Assembly: GCA_015501055.1 (NCBI GenBank)
Contig: JADNYV010000075.1
Span: forward strand, 62,001-126,000
DNA length: 64,000 nt
From: Mucidula mucida
Lineage: Eukaryota; Basidiomycota; Agaricomycetes; Agaricales; Physalacriaceae
Direction of reading: 5' to 3'
Shown here piece after piece: positions 59,077-64,000 of the stretch. Position 1 is the first letter of the stretch. Each line of letters starts with the position of its first letter. The translations under genes and the position numbers were made by a program. The notes beneath the pieces are model-generated. The model was not told where the DNA came from and searched no databases. It saw only the letters and a program-made list of their open reading frames with translations.

Positions 59077-61532
59077 TTAAGCAAGCATCCGGAAAGGATC
59101 GGCTCCGCCGTTCTCCAGCGTCGCAAGGACAGCTTGCCGTACAAGATTGAGATAGGTCGGCAGCCTGTCACCGAAATCGTCATATAAACGATAGCGTGAA
59201 TCAGCGATAGTGTTCGTCAATTCAAGGAGGGCCGGAAGAGCTCTGCAGAAAGAGATCAGTAAGTCTTGCAAGGCAGGTTATGAGAGACCATACTCTTGCA
59301 CGAATGCTCTCGACGCATATAGGAGAGCATGTAGGCGGATTACCACCTCAGGTATGTAAATTTTGCGTATGCGGGCCATGTCCAAACCAACTTCTTCTAC
59401 AAGCCCTGTCAGCAAGAGAATAACAGAGGATTTGGTAGCGCCTACGTTTGACTTCACCCTCAGGTATCATCCAATCAGACGTGAGAAGCTTGAGAGCCAC
59501 CGTCCGCGTATCTGCAAGAACTTCCTGTTGAGATTGTCAGTACGTTCCAAAAACATCGGATGATCAGTACCTACATGGTACACAGATATGGCTTCTTTCG
59601 CATGAGGTTGCAATTTTGACAGTTCTGTGGTTGCGGTGTCGAGGAGCTGCCACAAGGAGAAGAATTGACGGTAGTGAAGATGCTCCGTGTCAGCCATCCG
59701 CACAAGGTCCAGCGGAAGAACCGCCAACAGAGTTTGACCATGTGAAGGCAGGCCCATCGCTGCGGAGTATAAGTAGAGTATTGCGAATGAGACGAGAACA
59801 ACGTACCTAGGAAGTAACGGAAAATGACATTAGCCTGTTCTAGTGCGCTCTCATACGTCGCTTCGTTAAATGTTGTCCATTCGATAGAGCGCAAAAGAAG
59901 CGTCTGAGCATCTGTTGGAGGTTGTGGAAGTCCGAACGTCGGAAGCTCCCCGCTGGGTGTAGGTAACATTTCGAAAGCTTGTACCAGTGTCTGCTCTGCC
60001 GCAGACAGCGCCACACGATCAACATCTAGACCGTGCTGTCGCGCTTGGTTCAAAGCGCCTCTGCGATCCGCCAGATTGGACTGTATACCTGAGTGGACGA
60101 GGAATGCGGCATAACGAGTGATCGCATTGTCGCCTAATGCGGCAGCATAGAGCGCAATAAGCTCGTTATGGCCTGTCGACTCGAGTACTGATAAATATGC
60201 TTCCAAGATGACCTGTACAGAGTCCGGGGGTACGGGTAAGGATATCATCTTGTAGTAGAGGGCTAGATGGGTGAAGAAGCGGATGTAAGGGGGGAGTACT
60301 TCTTGAGGGTACAAGCCGCGTGTGAGACCTAGAGCAAAGGTATCGAAGACGGACGCCGTTTGGTCGAGCATGACACGGATCTGTGTATGATGGAAAGGAT
60401 GATCGGACTTTGGGCCCTCTTCGACGCGTATGTTTTCAAGCCCTTGCAATGCAGTCTGTTGTTCAGCAGTCCATTCGTCGTCTTCTGCATCCTGCTCCTC
60501 CTCCGTGAGCCACGGTACAGGACGATCAATGGTCCCTTCCCAGAATGACGGGATCTTTGCCAGCTCCATAGATATTTTTTCTTCGCAAGTGACACTTAAG
60601 GCGGCCCAAAGGTGGTCATGGAATGTACGACACGCACTGCGTAGAATGTTGGATGTTTGGTTGGAGGGCGCGAGAGCAGCGAAAAGTATTCGATCGTGGT
60701 TGGGCAGGGACTGATTCAACGCTGCTCGAATACAGGAAGATTTCCAGAGATTGCGTTTACGCGTTCCGCGCCATGGTAGCATGTCGTCCTCACCGTCGGC
60801 GTCAGCCTTGTCGGTTTCTTCCGTCGACAATGTTTGCCAACTGAAGATTTTGGAGCCGCGTATGGAGGCTGCGCGCCACGGCTGCTGCGTCCTGTGACAG
60901 AGATGGTATGCGTCCTCGAACTTTCCAGCACGAATAAAGGTATATAGGCATTGGCAGAAATGTTTTTCGAATTCCTGAAAACATATGAATAACGAGTTTA
61001 TGTGCTTGTGGATACTTACCATATCCTCAGGTGCTAGCTGCCCCCTGGTCACCGCGTCTGGGTCCATCTCTTTGACCAGACCTGTCCGAGCCTCTCCCGC
61101 GGAACGCGCTGCTTGGTTGATGCGGTGTTTCGTGAAGTTCCAATACGACGTGGTAGCCTCAGGATACGTCGGATCCGGTGCTGATTCCTGGAGCCACTCG
61201 CGTAAAACGATGAGCTCGTTGAGGAAAGGCGACGCATTTATTATGCTCTGTGATAGTGTCGATGGTGGCGTGTATGGGTGCAATGAACGAGCTCTCGTGG
61301 TTGCTGCTGGTAGAGTTTTTCTCGCAGGTATCACCGCCTGCAGCAGCGACCACGTATTCGCCTCCATGGTGTACAACAGCTGCTCGTCAGCATCGTCTGC
61401 GTCCTCTTTCGACTGGAGGCATATTTCCTTCAATTTGGGAGCAAAGCCAGAATATGGATCCAGGACGTCCTCCAGCTCTGGTTCGTTTTGGAAACACAGG
61501 AAAGCATCCGCGTAATCTTTGTAGGTCGTCAT
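59077..61532 (-). CDS. NUP84: Nuclear pore protein NUP84/NUP107
   Basis: Scaffold nucleoporin of the Y-complex. The ATG at 61532 (MTTYKDYADAFLCFQNEPEL) was preferred over the non-ATG extension. Landmarks: WNFTKHRINQAARSAGEART, EFEKHFCQCLYTFIRAGKFE, AYHLCHRTQQPWRAASIRGS and LPNHDRILFAALAPSN, matching the alpha-helical Nup84/Nup107 family (Pfam PF04121); C-terminal exons give LVQAFEMLPTPSGELPTFG and end DRLPTYLNLVRQAVLATLEN. An in-frame intron near 60977-61021 is read through in the long frame. It sits 72 bases from the dioxygenase 3' end, convergent. Undamaged where checked. Confidence 0.9.
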
Positions 61533-63565
61533 CGTCGCCGACAGCGAGGACTCGGAGGAGGGGAAAGACAACTAGGTCGGTGACGGGTACGGTCACATCA
61601 CGAACGCGTCTTTCTTCTGAACCCCCATGTTGACACCGAAGCAGCACCGGTAAATGCACGGCCTGTCATCCACCTCCACCCAACCTGCGACCTCATGACA
61701 TCCGACTACTGGCACTGAGCGACTGGATCTGAGACTGTGGAATTATCTGGACATTGGTCCCCCCGCCTTCAAGAACTTCCTTCCTTCCTTTATCACGCAT
61801 TTCACACATATCGTACATTAACACCCACCTCAGACTTCTGGAAATGCTGACAGACATCACCAACGGTCTTCTCACCGCGCCTGCTTGTCAAGAGCACCGT
61901 GTGCGAGGACGTCTGCTCAACTCTTTAAGCTCATTTTGGCGGCGAAGCGAAGGATATTGAAAAGCCAGATGACACGAGGAGAGTACTCGCCAACGTCCAG
62001 ATCCCGTCTTTTTCTTCTTCTCTGGGACCACCTCAAAACCAGTCTCAACACAATCTCTACATCCTCATTGTTCAATATCAAGTACACAGATGATGGATTG
62101 AGGTGAATAACCTGATAGCTTCTCTGCAATCTGACTCATTAGTGCTTTACAGGCACCCTCACACTCGAGAGCCATTTGCGGCCACTGGTAGATGACTGGA
62201 AAACATGTCACTATCGGGGCAATATTGCGGTCGTATGGTGTACAACTAGTTTTTTTTCGGGGGAGTGTTCCTCTGCAACTTCCATGGTTGCCTGCCTCAA
62301 GATGATCTTAATGATGGATTGGGCTCAAAAATGCGTTGGGCTGTGACCTGGCATACATTTTCAACTTCCAACCTACTGAATTGATGGTACGTTTTGTGGG
62401 TCCTCTCTGCAGCTGAATATGAACAGTCGTCAAGTTTAGGACCTAGTATCTATCGAAAGACTCACCCCACTTTGGCCAAAGGACAATGTATCATCAACAT
62501 GCGCTCAATCGAAACATTGACTACTCTATCCTTTGTAACGGGCCCGGAACACAACGGCTGCGGCGATCGGAGTGGGTACATCTGAACGTCGGCTGCATCT
62601 CTTGCTTCCGCAACACCCGAACTTGACAATGACATGTCCTGATTCTTGCGATACGACCTTCGGATACGATTTCCGCCAAGTCGCCTTTTCGTCTGTGATT
62701 CAATGGAATCGTTGGCCAAAATTAAACCAGTGATCTCCGGGCGCCACACACGCAGCGACAACTATGTACGTACTACAACAACTTTAGATCCGCAAAGTCG
62801 TATTATTCTGAATCTTCATCTTGATTTGCGACATAATCTTGGGGAGGTAGCTGCGTACCACTGCCCGAAGTTCCTCGTATATCTGAACGTCCCCCACGGC
62901 TAGCATTCATCATCGTGCATCCTTCTCATGATATTCGGATGTTGAGGTTGTTTTCGCTTGCCAGGAATGCCAAGCAGATGGGAGATCGACCACCCTCCAC
63001 ATCCGCTGCTTGAGTCCTCGGTCTGGATGGCCTGAGACTTCAAGCTTCAATAATGGTATGACTGAGGTCGGCCAAAGTGGGGTGAGTGTTTTCAGACTTA
63101 CTTCAGGCATACGCGTACCAAAATTCTTCAGAACTAACCCTCTTTTCTTAGGGTAATGATTGTCGGCGCGTAAATTTAGATGAATCCCGAGCGTTCTTGA
63201 ACGCTCGAGCTCAAGTTTAACACTGGCAGTGACAAGTACCTGTGATCGCACCCAGATCGGTTCAACGATACACCTGATTTTCTCAGTCACTCATTCTCCA
63301 CGCCCCGCGAACTATCTCGAATCTTCCATCGATATGATTCATCTATTCCGAACGTGAAATGATGCTATCTTTCGGTCGCTTGCACGCTGTCAGCATGGCG
63401 ATGTAAGAAATTCCGTCACACGCCGAATGACTCAGGGCAAGTACGTGGCGTTTGTCCCTTCGCCGCAGTCATAAAGGAGGTCTCCGCTAGGGCTGCGGTT
63501 TGCTACGGATGGCCTACTTTAAAACGCGACACTCCCAACCCTCCACATCATTCGAACCTCACGCC
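61533..63565. other. Intergenic 2 kb with a short inverted repeat
   Basis: No gene supported. The 18-base ACTCACCCCACTTTGGCC at about 62460 recurs inverted as GGCCAAAGTGGGGTGAGT at about 63073, 600 bases away. CTTTAAAACG near 63518-63527 may be the TATA element of the next gene. Other frames lack features. Confidence 0.4.
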
Positions 63566-64000
63566 ATGATTGCTCTCGACATCGCCTCGCCCATCTACAC
63601 CTCCAATGGTCGCCAGCACCCATTCATCGAAACACCTGACCAGCGCGTCGCGCGCGCGGAGTTCGTGAAGCAGATTGATGGCAACAAGCGCGTAGCCGCG
63701 TGGGTTAATGGGCAGAGGCAGCAGAACATCAGTTTATGGGTGACAACTCCTTTGGAGACCAAGCCTGTCTCGCACTATCCGCGGCACCATCGCGAGCCGC
63801 AGATCCACCAGCCCCACCTCTTCTCCATCCCAGAAGATCCCATTTCCAACTCCTACTGCTACACCGTGCCATACATCCACCCCGACGACGAGGAACCCTT
63901 CATATTCTACTCGACGCCAGCGCCCAAGACCGTATACGGCGTGGAGCCCGAGATCATCTATTCCACCCCGCGTACACCTCCCGCTGTGATTCCGAAAGCG
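63566..64000 (+). CDS. Partial hypothetical protein running off the right edge
   Basis: The ATG at 63566 opens a frame of 145 codons with no stop by the end of the window. It starts MIALDIASPIYTSNGRQHPF and is rich in Pro, His and Tyr with short repeats of the type HYPRHHREPQIHQPH and PDDEEPFIFYSTP. No signal peptide or membrane segment. The codon use and the upstream T/A-rich element favour a real gene. Family not recognised. Confidence 0.55.
   Translation, partial: MIALDIASPIYTSNGRQHPFIETPDQRVARAEFVKQIDGNKRVAAWVNGQRQQNISLWVTTPLETKPVSHYPRHHREPQIHQPHLFSIPEDPISNSYCYTVPYIHPDDEEPFIFYSTPAPKTVYGVEPEIIYSTPRTPPAVIPKA

Overview
The window is nuclear DNA from a filamentous basidiomycete, most likely an Agaricomycete. 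Genes are dense and cut by many short introns (about 44-66 bases, GT..AG), and there are no operons. The families also fit a mushroom-forming fungus: an aryl-alcohol-oxidase-type GMC enzyme, a WxWxIP flavin halogenase, a BTB protein of the mushroom-expanded kind, an F-box protein with a degenerate C-terminal half, and a gpd gene whose first coding exon is only the ATG. I rebuilt exons by hand. Models called exact have a coding length divisible by three and conserved motifs running across every junction.

Layout. 1-8 kb: a gene fragment off the left edge, a mitochondrial oxidoreductase-like protein, a frame-broken SGNH hydrolase, a long gene-poor stretch and a small Cys-rich protein. 8-14 kb: RPA49 (RNA polymerase I) and TDP1 (DNA repair), both exact and both on the minus strand; TDP1 shares a 131-base divergent promoter with a basic/acidic nuclear protein. 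14-19 kb: a BTB protein, a decayed regulator, an exact 11-exon aldo-keto reductase, an SRPBCC protein with a 12-base exon, and a small secreted peptide precursor with a Kex2-type KR site. 19.4-26.8 kb: UTP10, the large U3 processome HEAT-repeat protein.

27-39 kb: an imperfect inverted duplication of about 1 kb encloses about 9.2 kb holding a DUF6914-like gene, a Munc13/C2-type membrane-traffic gene and a metallophosphoesterase. Aldo-keto reductase debris lies just inside one arm and just outside the other. 39-47 kb: an MFS transporter, a GMC oxidoreductase and gpd. 47.5-50.3 kb: three tandem paralogues of a small membrane protein, all with the same exon plan (26, 5 and 25 bases, then a long last exon). 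51-64 kb: an F-box protein, an intact flavin-dependent halogenase divergent from a 2OG-Fe(II) oxygenase, the nucleoporin NUP84/NUP107, and a gene running off the right edge.

How the genes fit together: most are independent housekeeping units (rRNA transcription and processing, DNA repair, nuclear pore, glycolysis, secretion). The accessory genes (halogenase with dioxygenase, aldo-keto reductase with SRPBCC and secreted peptide, GMC with MFS) could be specialised-metabolism or secretion modules; that is inference. Many conserved genes carry single-base frame breaks that look like lost bases in short homopolymers. These are as likely to be consensus errors as real decay, so the 'broken' calls are provisional.
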